The translations under genes and the position numbers were made by a program. DNA of 6,490 bases, taken from positions 4,286 to 10,775 of the forward strand of contig LIUJ01000235.1 in NCBI GenBank assembly GCA_001462255.1, read 5' to 3'. Below are positions 1 through 5,519 of this stretch, piece after piece (the first letter of the stretch is position 1; every line of letters begins with the position of its first letter). The notes beneath the pieces are model-generated. The model had not been told where the DNA came from. It saw only the letters and a list, made by a program, of their open reading frames with translations, and made no database searches. The DNA is from Fibrobacteria bacterium GUT77 (GTDB taxonomy: Bacteria > Fibrobacterota > Chitinivibrionia > Chitinivibrionales > Chitinispirillaceae).

Positions 1-60
1 GTTTATCGCGCCGAAGGCAATCTCGAAAATTTGCCGAATAAAATTTAAAGTTTACACAAA
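1..60. repeat. Dispersed intergenic direct repeat, copy A
   Basis: The first 60 bases match 4105-4164 in the same orientation with one single-base gap and about ten mismatches. The first 22 bases are identical, as is the 3' block GTTTACACAAAA. It lies just past the 3' end of the spoIID-like gene. A shorter related piece (GGCAATCTCGAA) recurs at 6405-6416. It has no coding character and no strong hairpin. The repeat may extend left of the window. Its function is unknown. Confidence 0.75.
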
Positions 61-70
61 AATGGCTACG

Positions 71-1561
71 TTATTGCCGCGCGTTCCCGTCAAATACTGT
101 CCGTACGGCGATATCCGTATAATAGGCTCTCAATATTTGTTCAAAATTCTCTCCGGCCCGCGCTCTCGCTATTGCCCCCACTTGGCACATTCCTACCCCG
201 TGACCGTAGCCGACGCCGGTTATCGTTATTTCACCGTTCGCGATGGTCGCGTTGTTGAAGTTTGCCGAGCGGAGGGCCTGTTGCGATGGAGTGTTCCGGC
301 GCAGGACGAAACGCGCCTTTTCGCCGCTCATGGCGTATTCACCGGCGCTTGTGACGAGCGCCAGTTTGCTGACTCGGCCGCATCCGGCGCGCGCACGTAC
401 CTCTATGCGGCGCAAAGTTCCGCCGTTGTAGGGCGGGGTCATGTTTCCCTCGCCGGCGTGTTGCTTTATGGTGCTTGACAAGCGGCTCATGCTCCACGTC
501 TCCGTCCATCTAAAGGCGCTCCCTTGACCGCAGTAGGGTTTTCCGCTTTTGTCGGCGTCGCTCCTTGACCGCAGGTATGGGCAACTCTCGCCGCCCCACG
601 CGTCCTCTATGTTCGCGGTTTGCCCGCCGCAGGTCGAGTGGTAGTACGCGTCCACAATGTCGTTGTTGTAGGCAAGTATTAGATCGTTTGTCGCGCGAAT
701 TGCCATATCGGGGACGGTTGCCTCGGCGTTTGCCCCGCCGTAAACCTGGTCGGCGACGGTGGAGGCCAAGTCGAAAGGCTTGTCGGCGTTTTGCGACATC
801 CTCTTGTAGGTATAAGTGCGCGCGGCTATCGCTTGCGCCTTTAGCGCCTCAAGCTCGGCCTCGCTCAAACTCCCGATTTCGAGCGGCACAACGCCCCGCA
901 GGTAGTCTTCTACGTGGAGCGCGTTTATTATGGATACCGTACCCGCGTTTTCGGGGACGACGATAACGGCGCCGCGATAGCCGTTTTCGCCAAGTTCAAG
1001 CAGGTTTGTCGCGGAACTCACGTAGAGCGTGCACGGCAGGCGCAACTCCTTTTTGACGTTGTTTACCGTGGCGGTTATTACGTCGGACGGGCCGTAGGTT
1101 GCGTCTATGTTCATGCGTCCGCGAAAGCTCATGGAACCGTTTGGCGTGTAAACTTGCGCCGTGGCGGCGGAGTAGACGACGGCCTCGGTTACGCCGCGTT
1201 TGAGCAGTATCTTTACGGGCCGCTTAGGCGCGGCGATTGCCGGATAGCGTAGGGAGCGCGCGGCGGGCGTTTGGGGAGCGCGAGCTGTTTGGGAGGGCGC
1301 GTCGCGTCGCGGGGCGCCCTCCTCCTCGAAGGCGCGAGCAAAGTCGACCTCGTGCGTTTTTACGACGCTGCCTCGGAGGTTCCCGCCCCACGCTGAAGGC
1401 TGATCGTTTTTTGCCGATGATTTGGACTTGTCCGCCGCGGCGGGCTTGTCTTTGGGCGGTGCGCCGCCGCCGGGGTTGGGCGTCATGCCCAACTTGGCGC
1501 AATCCATAAGCAACGACAGCGACGCAAGTAAAGGCAACAACACCCGCGCCGCCTTAGTCAA
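71..1561 (-). CDS. SpoIID/LytB-domain protein (probable peptidoglycan lytic transglycosylase)
   Basis: Secreted cell-wall enzyme of the SpoIID family, which cleaves glycan strands lacking stem peptides and in non-sporulating bacteria is linked to division or cell separation. I use a TTG start at 1561 (496 aa). The upstream ATG at 1624 lies inside def and has no ribosome site. From TTG the protein begins with a Lys/Arg n-region and a hydrophobic stretch ending at Cys21 (LLMDC, a poor lipobox, so a lipoprotein is uncertain). A low-complexity Pro/Ala/Lys linker follows to about residue 115. The SpoIID domain runs from about 200 to 490, with VEDYLRGVVPLEIG (217-230, likely catalytic Glu228), ALKAQAIAARTYT, HSTCGG (308-313) and GYGHGVGMCQ (451-460). 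HxxC plus nearby Cys residues could bind zinc, as reported for a clostridial SpoIID (from memory). It is the last gene of the yajC-def operon, and the TTG overlaps the def stop by 8 nt. No terminator is visible after it. Confidence 0.85.
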   Translation of the reverse strand: MTKAARVLLPLLASLSLLMDCAKLGMTPNPGGGAPPKDKPAAADKSKSSAKNDQPSAWGGNLRGSVVKTHEVDFARAFEEEGAPRRDAPSQTARAPQTPAARSLRYPAIAAPKRPVKILLKRGVTEAVVYSAATAQVYTPNGSMSFRGRMNIDATYGPSDVITATVNNVKKELRLPCTLYVSSATNLLELGENGYRGAVIVVPENAGTVSIINALHVEDYLRGVVPLEIGSLSEAELEALKAQAIAARTYTYKRMSQNADKPFDLASTVADQVYGGANAEATVPDMAIRATNDLILAYNNDIVDAYYHSTCGGQTANIEDAWGGESCPYLRSRSDADKSGKPYCGQGSAFRWTETWSMSRLSSTIKQHAGEGNMTPPYNGGTLRRIEVRARAGCGRVSKLALVTSAGEYAMSGEKARFVLRRNTPSQQALRSANFNNATIANGEITITGVGYGHGVGMCQVGAIARARAGENFEQILRAYYTDIAVRTVFDGNARQ

Positions 1562-2060
1562 ACTCGCCCGCCGATATTTTTTTGAGCTTGCCCCTAAGCA
1601 AGCCGCGTTGGACGGCTGATACATGGTCTATGAACAGAATGCCGTTAAGGTGATCGATCTCGTGCTGCAGGGCTTTGGCTAAGAGCCCGGAAGCGTTCTT
1701 TATAGTGTACTCCTCGCCCTTCTCGTTTCGCGCCCGCACGCTCACCCGCGTCGGACGGCTCACGTCGAGCGAGATCCCCGGTAGGCTTAGGCATCCCTCG
1801 TCTTCTACGGTCGTTTCCTCCGAGGTTTCTATAATTTCGGGATTGACTAATACGTAGGGCGGCGTCTCGCCGTACTCCGTGTCTATGACGGCTACACGTT
1901 TGGAGACCCCAACCTGCGGCGCGGCGAGGCCTACGCCGTTGGCCTCCCGCAACGCCTCCGTCATCCCCTCAACAAGTGCGCGGAGGTCGTCGTCAAACGC
2001 TTCGACCGGCGCGGCCGTTTTACGTAACACGGGGTTGCCGTAATAGCAAAGCTCCGGCAC
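1554..2060 (-). CDS. def: Peptide deformylase
   Basis: Cytoplasmic metalloenzyme that removes the formyl group from the N-terminal Met of new proteins. All three family motifs are intact: GVGLAAPQVG (42-51), EGCLSLPG (88-95, metal-ligand Cys90) and QHEIDHLNG (132-140; ligands His133 and His137, catalytic Glu134). The length, 168 aa, is normal. The start is GTG at 2060, one base after the yajC stop. An AAGGAG at 2071-2076 sits ten bases upstream, and the family-typical N-terminus (xxxYGNPVLR) begins here. A longer ATG-initiated version from 2105 would add an Arg-rich tail read from yajC codons and is rejected. It is translated between yajC and the spoIID-like gene, probably by coupling. The usual def partner fmt is not in the window. 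Confidence 0.95.
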   Translation of the reverse strand: MPELCYYGNPVLRKTAAPVEAFDDDLRALVEGMTEALREANGVGLAAPQVGVSKRVAVIDTEYGETPPYVLVNPEIIETSEETTVEDEGCLSLPGISLDVSRPTRVSVRARNEKGEEYTIKNASGLLAKALQHEIDHLNGILFIDHVSAVQRGLLRGKLKKISAGEFD

Positions 2061-2061
2061 C

Positions 2062-2511
2062 TTACTTGCTCTCCTTGACGTCCGGCGCCGGCGTCTCCGC
2101 GGCAAGCGCCTTGTCGTCGTTTATCAAGCTCGAAATGGCCGATTTCGTGACCTCTAAAGTAGCTCCCTCACCGCTCTTTACGATGTAGGTAGAATCCTTG
2201 ACGAGGGTTATTACGCCCACAATCCCCCCTATAGTCAGCACCTTGTCGCCCTTTTTGAGCGCCGAGAGCATCTTTTGACGCTCCTTTTGCTTCTTCTGTT
2301 CCGGTCGGATCATAAAAAAGTAGATAATGGCGAACATCGCGGCCATGATGAACAGAAAGCTTCCCCCGAATGGCCCCTGAGGCGGGGGAGGGGCACCGCC
2401 GTCGCCGCCGCCGTCTTGTTGCGCGAAGATCGGTAAGGCGAAGAACGCAACCGTGGTCGCCGTTAGCGTTAGTGCCGTAAATACGGTTGACTTGATTTTG
2501 GAGATGGACAT
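2062..2511 (-). CDS. yajC: Preprotein translocase accessory subunit YajC
   Basis: Small inner-membrane protein that associates with SecDF and the Sec translocon. The 149 aa show a first hydrophobic segment (residues 9-30, ending FALPIFAQ), then a Gly/Pro-rich linker (31-50 with DGGGDGG and PPPP), then the YajC transmembrane helix (51-67). The helix is followed directly by the family signature FMIRPEQKKQKERQKM (66-81) and LKKGDKVLTIGGIVGVI (85-101). Most YajC proteins are about 85-115 aa with one helix. The extra N-terminal segment resembles a cleavable signal peptide or a second helix, and the Ala/Glu-rich tail is also longer. The ATG at 2511 is preceded by an AAGAGGA site. It is first in an operon with def and the spoIID-like gene; secD and secF, its common neighbours, are absent here. 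Confidence 0.93.
   Translation of the reverse strand: MSISKIKSTVFTALTLTATTVAFFALPIFAQQDGGGDGGAPPPPQGPFGGSFLFIMAAMFAIIYFFMIRPEQKKQKERQKMLSALKKGDKVLTIGGIVGVITLVKDSTYIVKSGEGATLEVTKSAISSLINDDKALAAETPAPDVKESK
2071..2076 (-). promoter_or_regulatory. Ribosome binding site deciding the def start
   Basis: AAGGAG on the minus strand lies inside the last codons of yajC, ten bases before the GTG at 2060. It supports the GTG start over the upstream ATG at 2105 and indicates yajC-def translational coupling. Confidence 0.7.
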
Positions 2512-2642
2512 TGCGCTTCCTCTTTTCCTTTCGTTTTCGTTTTGTTTTTTCGGTATTTCGGTGTCGGTTGATGAACATTAACATTAATACTGATACGGGT
2601 TCGGTTGCCCGCACGGTAACGTAAATCAACGATTTTGGGATT

Positions 2643-2671
2643 AATATACATTATGGGCGGGTGAAAATGAA
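2643..2671 (-). promoter_or_regulatory. Candidate promoter for yajC-def-spoIID-like operon
   Basis: On the minus strand a TATATT -10 (2648-2643) follows a weak TTCATT -35 (2671-2666) with a 17-bp spacer, giving a leader of about 125 nt before yajC. Only the -10 is good. In such AT-rich sequence chance matches are expected, so this is tentative. Confidence 0.3.
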
Positions 2672-2755
2672 CTAAATATTAAATCAAATTTATCTCGGCG
2701 AAGCCTAATGTTGCGTTGTAATATATTTTAGAACTATAAAAATTAAATTTTTTTA

Positions 2756-2784
2756 TTGACACCGCGCACGCCGTGATTTATTTT
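2756..2784 (+). promoter_or_regulatory. Sigma70-type promoter for the tRNA gene
   Basis: A perfect TTGACA -35 (2756-2761), a 17-bp spacer and TATTTT as -10 (2779-2784). Transcription would begin around 2791, roughly 36 bases before the tRNA. The same TATTTT hexamer is the apparent -10 of both pstS promoters in this window. Confidence 0.8.
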
Positions 2785-2826
2785 AGATGTGATTTGGTGA
2801 TCGGTTTTATTGTAAGTAAAAGCTTT

Positions 2827-2900
2827 GGCAGCGTAGCTCAGTCGGTTAGAGCAGTGGAATCATAATCCACGTGTCGGGGGTTCAATTCCCTCCGCTGCTA
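2827..2900 (+). tRNA. tRNA with anticodon CAU (probably elongator Met; Ile2 possible)
   Basis: Complete 74-nt cloverleaf. The acceptor GGCAGCG pairs with CGCTGCT (first pair G-U). The D-arm is GCTC/GAGC, the anticodon stem GTGGA/TCCAC with loop ATCATAA (CAU at 2861-2863), the variable loop GTGTC, and the T-arm GGGGG-TTCAATT-CCCTC with one G-U pair. The discriminator is A73 and CCA is not encoded. The mismatch typical of initiator tRNA at 1-72 is not seen (G-U is present), so fMet is unlikely. The G1-U72/A73 ends resemble elongator tRNA-Met, but A37-A38 and the neighbouring tilS keep tRNA-Ile2 (CAU, a lysidine substrate) open. Base 32 is A, which is uncommon. It has its own promoter and terminator. 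Confidence 0.95.
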
Positions 2901-2911
2901 AGTTTTTTAAC

Positions 2912-2952
2912 GAGGCGCCCTTGTATTATACGGTATGGGGGCGCCTCTTTTT
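2912..2952 (+). terminator. Intrinsic terminator after the tRNA
   Basis: A perfect 9-bp stem, GAGGCGCCC (2912-2920) with GGGCGCCTC (2939-2947), an 18-nt AT-rich loop, then TTTTT (2948-2952). It lies between the tRNA and tilS, so tilS depends on read-through or on its own promoter. A TATTAT in the loop (2924-2929) could be a -10, but no matching -35 is seen. Confidence 0.85.
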
Positions 2953-2979
2953 GCGTCAATACCCTTGAATGGTACCATA

Positions 2980-4077
2980 ATGCCCGCGCTACCCCCCCAT
3001 ACGTTTCCCGAAATAGCCGAGTTTTTCGAGTCTATAGGCGCGTCTCCGGCCGCCCCGGTTTCCGTCGCGGTGGGCGTTAGCGGCGGGGCGGACTCGGTCG
3101 CGTTGCTCCATATATTACATAGATACCGCGAGGACTTCGGCGTCGGCAGGCTCGTCGCGGCGCACGTCAACCACGGGCTTAGGGGGGCGGAATCGGACGG
3201 GGACGAGGATTTCGCCCGCGGCGAGGCGGAGAAACTGGGGGTCGAGTTCGTGAGCGTCCGCTTGAATCGCGCGGACGATATCAATGTATATAATAGTAAT
3301 GATACGGATAGCGACGATTCACCCGGTTTATACGGTTATGGTAATGATGCCCGCGAATCTTACCGACTCGGCAACGGCGACTTAGGTATTGAGGCTTGGG
3401 CTCGCCGGGAACGCTACCGCTTTTTTGCCGAGGTAAGGCGGGACTACGGCGTAGACCGAATAGCTACGGCGCACACGGCCGACGATCAGGCGGAGACGGT
3501 GCTAATGCGTTTGACGCGCGGCGCCGGGATCCGCGGGTTGCGGGGGATACTGCCGGCGCGCGGCGACGGCGTGATTAGGCCGATGCTCGGCGTTGAGCGC
3601 CGCCGGCTTATAGAGTGGTTGTCGGCGCACGGCGTAGGGTACCGCGTCGATTCGTCGAACGCCGATTTGCGTTTCAGGCGCAACCGGATCCGGGCGGAGG
3701 TAGTCCCCAAGCTTGTGGAGTGCGATCCGTCGGCGGTGAGGAACATTGCCGCCGCCGCTACCGCCGCGCGTGCCGCGTGGGAAGCCGTAGAGGGACGGGT
3801 AGGGGAGTGGTTGAACAAGTACGCGCTAAGGGTTAGCCCGGAGATATTCCACATTGAAAAGGCCGGGTTGACGGGCGAGGGCGGCGTCGCTACGGCGCGG
3901 GAGGCGTTGCTTGTCCTGTTTGATGAGCACGGCATCCCCCCGTCTCGGCTACACATAGAGCGAGCGGCGGCGGCGCTTGCGGGGGCGACTTTGGGCGCGA
4001 AACAACTTCTGCCCGGCGGGTGGATTCTCCATTGCCGCGAAGACCGCGTTTGTTTCGTCAAAAATCGTCAAAATTGA
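2980..4077 (+). CDS. tilS: tRNA(Ile)-lysidine synthetase
   Basis: ATP-dependent enzyme that converts C34 of the CAU anticodon of tRNA-Ile2 to lysidine, changing its codon from AUG to AUA and its charging from Met to Ile. From ATG 2980 the protein is 365 aa: PP-loop SGGADS (34-39), HVNHGLRG (62-69), IEAWARRERYRFF (137-149), TAHTADDQAETV (163-174), then RGAGIRGLRG, the RPML/ERRRLIEWL segment, SSNADLRFRRNRIR, and a C-terminal part ending LPGGWILHCRED. A Asn/Asp/Ser/Tyr-rich insertion of about 35-40 residues (about 97-136) interrupts the region between the HVNHG and EAWAR motifs. An earlier in-frame ATG at 2935 lies inside the terminator stem. Neither start has a clear ribosome site, so 2980 is chosen because it is outside the hairpin. 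The length is between the short Aquifex-type and longer E. coli-type enzymes. Several AUA codons in this window show why the enzyme is needed. Confidence 0.94.
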   Translation: MPALPPHTFPEIAEFFESIGASPAAPVSVAVGVSGGADSVALLHILHRYREDFGVGRLVAAHVNHGLRGAESDGDEDFARGEAEKLGVEFVSVRLNRADDINVYNSNDTDSDDSPGLYGYGNDARESYRLGNGDLGIEAWARRERYRFFAEVRRDYGVDRIATAHTADDQAETVLMRLTRGAGIRGLRGILPARGDGVIRPMLGVERRRLIEWLSAHGVGYRVDSSNADLRFRRNRIRAEVVPKLVECDPSAVRNIAAAATAARAAWEAVEGRVGEWLNKYALRVSPEIFHIEKAGLTGEGGVATAREALLVLFDEHGIPPSRLHIERAAAALAGATLGAKQLLPGGWILHCREDRVCFVKNRQN

Positions 4078-4104
4078 ACCGGATCTGTCCGGCAAAGCCA
4101 CCGT

Positions 4105-4164
4105 GTTTATCGCGCCGAAGGCAATCGCGAAATACGCCAAATGAAATCTATAGTTTACACAAAA
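4105..4164. repeat. Dispersed intergenic direct repeat, copy B
   Basis: Matches window positions 1-60 in the same orientation: identical over the first 22 bases and over the closing GTTTACACAAAA, divergent in the AT-rich middle, with one single-base gap. It begins 28 bases after the tilS stop. Its final TTTACA, with TTTGAA eleven bases further on, faintly resembles a Pho-box unit pair, but this may be chance. Confidence 0.75.
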
Positions 4165-4199
4165 TTTGAAACTGTCTCCATCGTTCGGGTTTATCGTTA

Positions 4200-4219
4200 G
4201 CCGCGTTTTAAGACGCGGC
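4200..4219. other. Small inverted repeat in the tilS-pstS1 spacer
   Basis: GCCGCGT (4200-4206) pairs with ACGCGGC (4213-4219) around a six-base loop TTTAAG. No T-run follows on either strand, so it is not a standard intrinsic terminator. It lies 22 bases upstream of the Pho box. Its role is unknown. Confidence 0.5.
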
Positions 4220-4240
4220 GGCGTTGGGCAGTCTATTCGT

Positions 4241-4294
4241 TTTACAAACAATTTACAAAATCGTCACAAACCCAAAACTTCGTAGGAGTATTTT
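4241..4294 (+). promoter_or_regulatory. Pho box and promoter of pstS1
   Basis: Three 11-bp direct units, TTTACA (4241-4246), TTTACA (4252-4257) and GTCACA (4263-4268), each with five bases between. This is the spacing of PhoP/PhoB-family response-regulator sites, which place the tandem site where a -35 would be. TATTTT (4289-4294) is the likely -10, with transcription starting near 4301. The following gene encodes a phosphate-binding protein. An almost identical arrangement precedes pstS2. Regulation by a PhoBR/PhoPR-type system is inferred; no such regulator is in the window. Confidence 0.78.
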
Positions 4295-4382
4295 CTTCTA
4301 ACAATAAATCGGGCGCTTTGGCCGTTTGCGGGGCGTCTCTTGTGGGGATGTTTCAACATTACAATTAAAAAAGGGGTTTTGC

Positions 4383-5264
4383 ATGAACGGGAAAGCTCGT
4401 ATCGGTTTTGCGGTTGTCGCGGCTTGCGCGCTTGTTTTGACGGGGACGCAGTGCGGTAAGTCGGGTGAGAAGTCTGATGCTAAGGCGGAGAAAAAGCGTG
4501 AAATCACGGTGATTTCCCGCGAGGAGAGCTCCGGGACGCGCGGGGCGTTCGACGAGCTCATGAAAATTACGGACGGCAAGACGAATATGCTCTTCGCCGA
4601 GGCCGTAATCGTTAGTTCCACCGACGAGGTCGCCTCTAAGGTCGAGGTGGACAAGGAGGCCATCGGCTACACGTCCATCGGCGCCATCACGAGCAAGGTG
4701 AAGGCGCTTACGGTCGACGGCGTCGCCGCAGAGGAGGCCAACGTCAAAAACGGTACCTATAAGATCTCCCGCCCGTTTGCGGTAGCGTTTCGGACCGGCG
4801 AAAAAAATCAGATTGCCGCCGATTTCATCGCGTTCCTAACCTCAAAAGAGGGGCAGGCCTTGGTTACCAAGACCGGTTACATAGAGATCGACAATCCCGC
4901 GGACTACAAACCGGCCAAACTCAAGGGCAAGCTGACGCTCTCCGGCTCAACCTCGGTTGAGAAGGTTATGGAAAAGCTGAAGGAGAAGTACGTGGAGCTT
5001 AACCCCGACGTTAATGTGGAGATCAACTACAACGGTTCGTCCGCCGGAATCAAGGACTGCTTAAGCAAGAAGAGCGACATCGCCATGAGCTCCCGCGAAC
5101 TTAAGGCGGAGGAGAAGGAGCAGCTTACCGGCACGACCTTCGCGCTCGACGGCATAGCCGTGGTCGTCAACGTTGCGAACGGGATGAGCGCCATAACCTC
5201 GGAAAACATCACAAAAATATTCAAGGGCGAGGTTAGGTACTGGAACGATTTGGCCGCGCAGTGA
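4383..5264 (+). CDS. pstS: Phosphate ABC transporter substrate-binding protein, circularly permuted (PstS1)
   Basis: Extracytoplasmic phosphate receptor that would deliver Pi to a PstCAB importer. 293 aa from ATG 4383, preceded by AAGGGG. The signal peptide ends at Cys24 (LTGTQC, an imperfect lipobox). A Lys/Glu-rich linker follows, then SREESSGTRGAF (45-56), AIGYTSIGAI (93-102), GTYKISRPF (124-132) and SKEGQALVTKTGY (154-166). These belong to the C-terminal half of ordinary PstS. Next come SGSTSVEKVM (187-196), NGSSAGIKD (217-225), SDIAMSSREL (231-240), ALDGIAVVVN (254-263) and IFKGEVRYWNDL (279-290), which in ordinary PstS form the N-terminal half and run straight into the VSRExGSGTR segment. 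The order is therefore swapped, while all the phosphate-contacting motifs remain. It is a separate unit with its own Pho box and terminator. Another oxyanion is possible but less likely. Confidence 0.9.
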   Translation: MNGKARIGFAVVAACALVLTGTQCGKSGEKSDAKAEKKREITVISREESSGTRGAFDELMKITDGKTNMLFAEAVIVSSTDEVASKVEVDKEAIGYTSIGAITSKVKALTVDGVAAEEANVKNGTYKISRPFAVAFRTGEKNQIAADFIAFLTSKEGQALVTKTGYIEIDNPADYKPAKLKGKLTLSGSTSVEKVMEKLKEKYVELNPDVNVEINYNGSSAGIKDCLSKKSDIAMSSRELKAEEKEQLTGTTFALDGIAVVVNVANGMSAITSENITKIFKGEVRYWNDLAAQ

Positions 5265-5286
5265 GGACGGTTTGTCCGCGATTGTT

Positions 5287-5325
5287 CCGTCGTTTGCGGG
5301 ATAATCCCGCGACGACGGCGTTTTT
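5287..5325 (+). terminator. Intrinsic terminator of pstS1
   Basis: A long GC-rich hairpin: CCGTCG (5287-5292), one bulged T, then TTGCGGGA (5294-5301), loop TAA, and TCCCGCGA (5305-5312) followed by CGACGG (5313-5318), i.e. fourteen pairs. CG and TTTTT (5321-5325) follow. It separates pstS1 from pstS2, so the second copy needs its own promoter. Confidence 0.88.
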
Positions 5326-5357
5326 AAGAAATCGGCGTCGAGACCGGCCGATGTCAA

Positions 5358-5411
5358 TTTACAAACAATTTACGCGCCCGTCACCGCGATAAAACAGCGG
5401 CGGCGTATTTT
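5358..5411 (+). promoter_or_regulatory. Pho box and promoter of pstS2
   Basis: TTTACA (5358-5363), TTTACG (5369-5374) and GTCACC (5380-5385) repeat every 11 bp. The first 16 bases (5358-5373) are identical to the pstS1 box. TATTTT at 5406-5411 begins 26 bases after the start of the third unit, exactly as at pstS1. Flanking sequence is otherwise unlike that of pstS1, so the match points to conserved function. Transcription would start near 5418, leaving a leader of about 100 nt. Confidence 0.78.
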
Positions 5412-5519
5412 TAGAGTGACGTGATGATTTGTAAGAAAACGAATTGACGAACGCGGGTCGGTTGACGGTTGACTGTCGCGTTATAAAACCAATTGCCTTA
5501 TTTAGAAAGGGGATTTGAC

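Larger units (their letters stand above)
2512..2826. other. AT-rich divergent intergenic region between yajC and the tRNA gene
   Basis: These 315 bases hold no convincing gene. The yajC-proximal 40 bases form an A/G-rich leader on the minus strand that ends in the yajC ribosome site. The centre is strongly AT-rich (about 2641-2755). The right end carries the clear plus-strand tRNA promoter, and a weak minus-strand promoter candidate lies at 2643-2671. I recognise no riboswitch or structured RNA. Confidence 0.7.
4078..4382. other. Intergenic region tilS-pstS1
   Basis: These 305 bases hold no gene. In order: a small CCGGA/TCCGG hairpin just after the tilS stop with no T-run (4079-4092), repeat copy B (4105-4164), a second hairpin (4200-4219), the Pho box (4241-4273) with its -10, and an 80-nt leader ending in the pstS1 ribosome site. 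No convincing intrinsic terminator for tilS is visible. Confidence 0.75.

Noticed and set aside
62..478. Plus-strand open frame of 138 codons opposite the spoIID-like gene
   Set aside because: It lies antisense to a gene with strong SpoIID motifs, has no recognisable domain and no ribosome site.
71..1624. spoIID-like gene starting at ATG 1624
   Set aside because: The extra 21 residues lie inside the conserved 3' end of def, have no ribosome site, and would put a non-signal sequence ahead of the signal segment.
1554..2105. Longer def product starting at ATG 2105 with an Arg-rich N-terminus
   Set aside because: The extension is yajC coding sequence read out of frame; a GTG at 2060 with AAGGAG ten bases upstream matches the family N-terminus.
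3262..3294. Internal promoter in tilS (TTGAAT and TATAAT)
   Set aside because: The spacer is 21 bp, and the TATAAT comes from the AT-rich insertion; there is no gene start after it.
4079..4092. CCGGA/TCCGG hairpin as the tilS terminator
   Set aside because: The stem is only 5 bp and no T-run follows.
4154..4176. Additional Pho box at the end of repeat copy B
   Set aside because: Only TTTACA and a degenerate TTTGAA fit the 11-bp period, and copy A, which shares the first unit, lacks the second.
5444..5487. Second promoter before pstS2 from TTGAC repeats (5444, 5462, 5469) and TATAAA (5482-5487)
   Set aside because: Available spacings are about 14 or 32 bp, outside the usual range; the Pho-box promoter upstream explains expression better.
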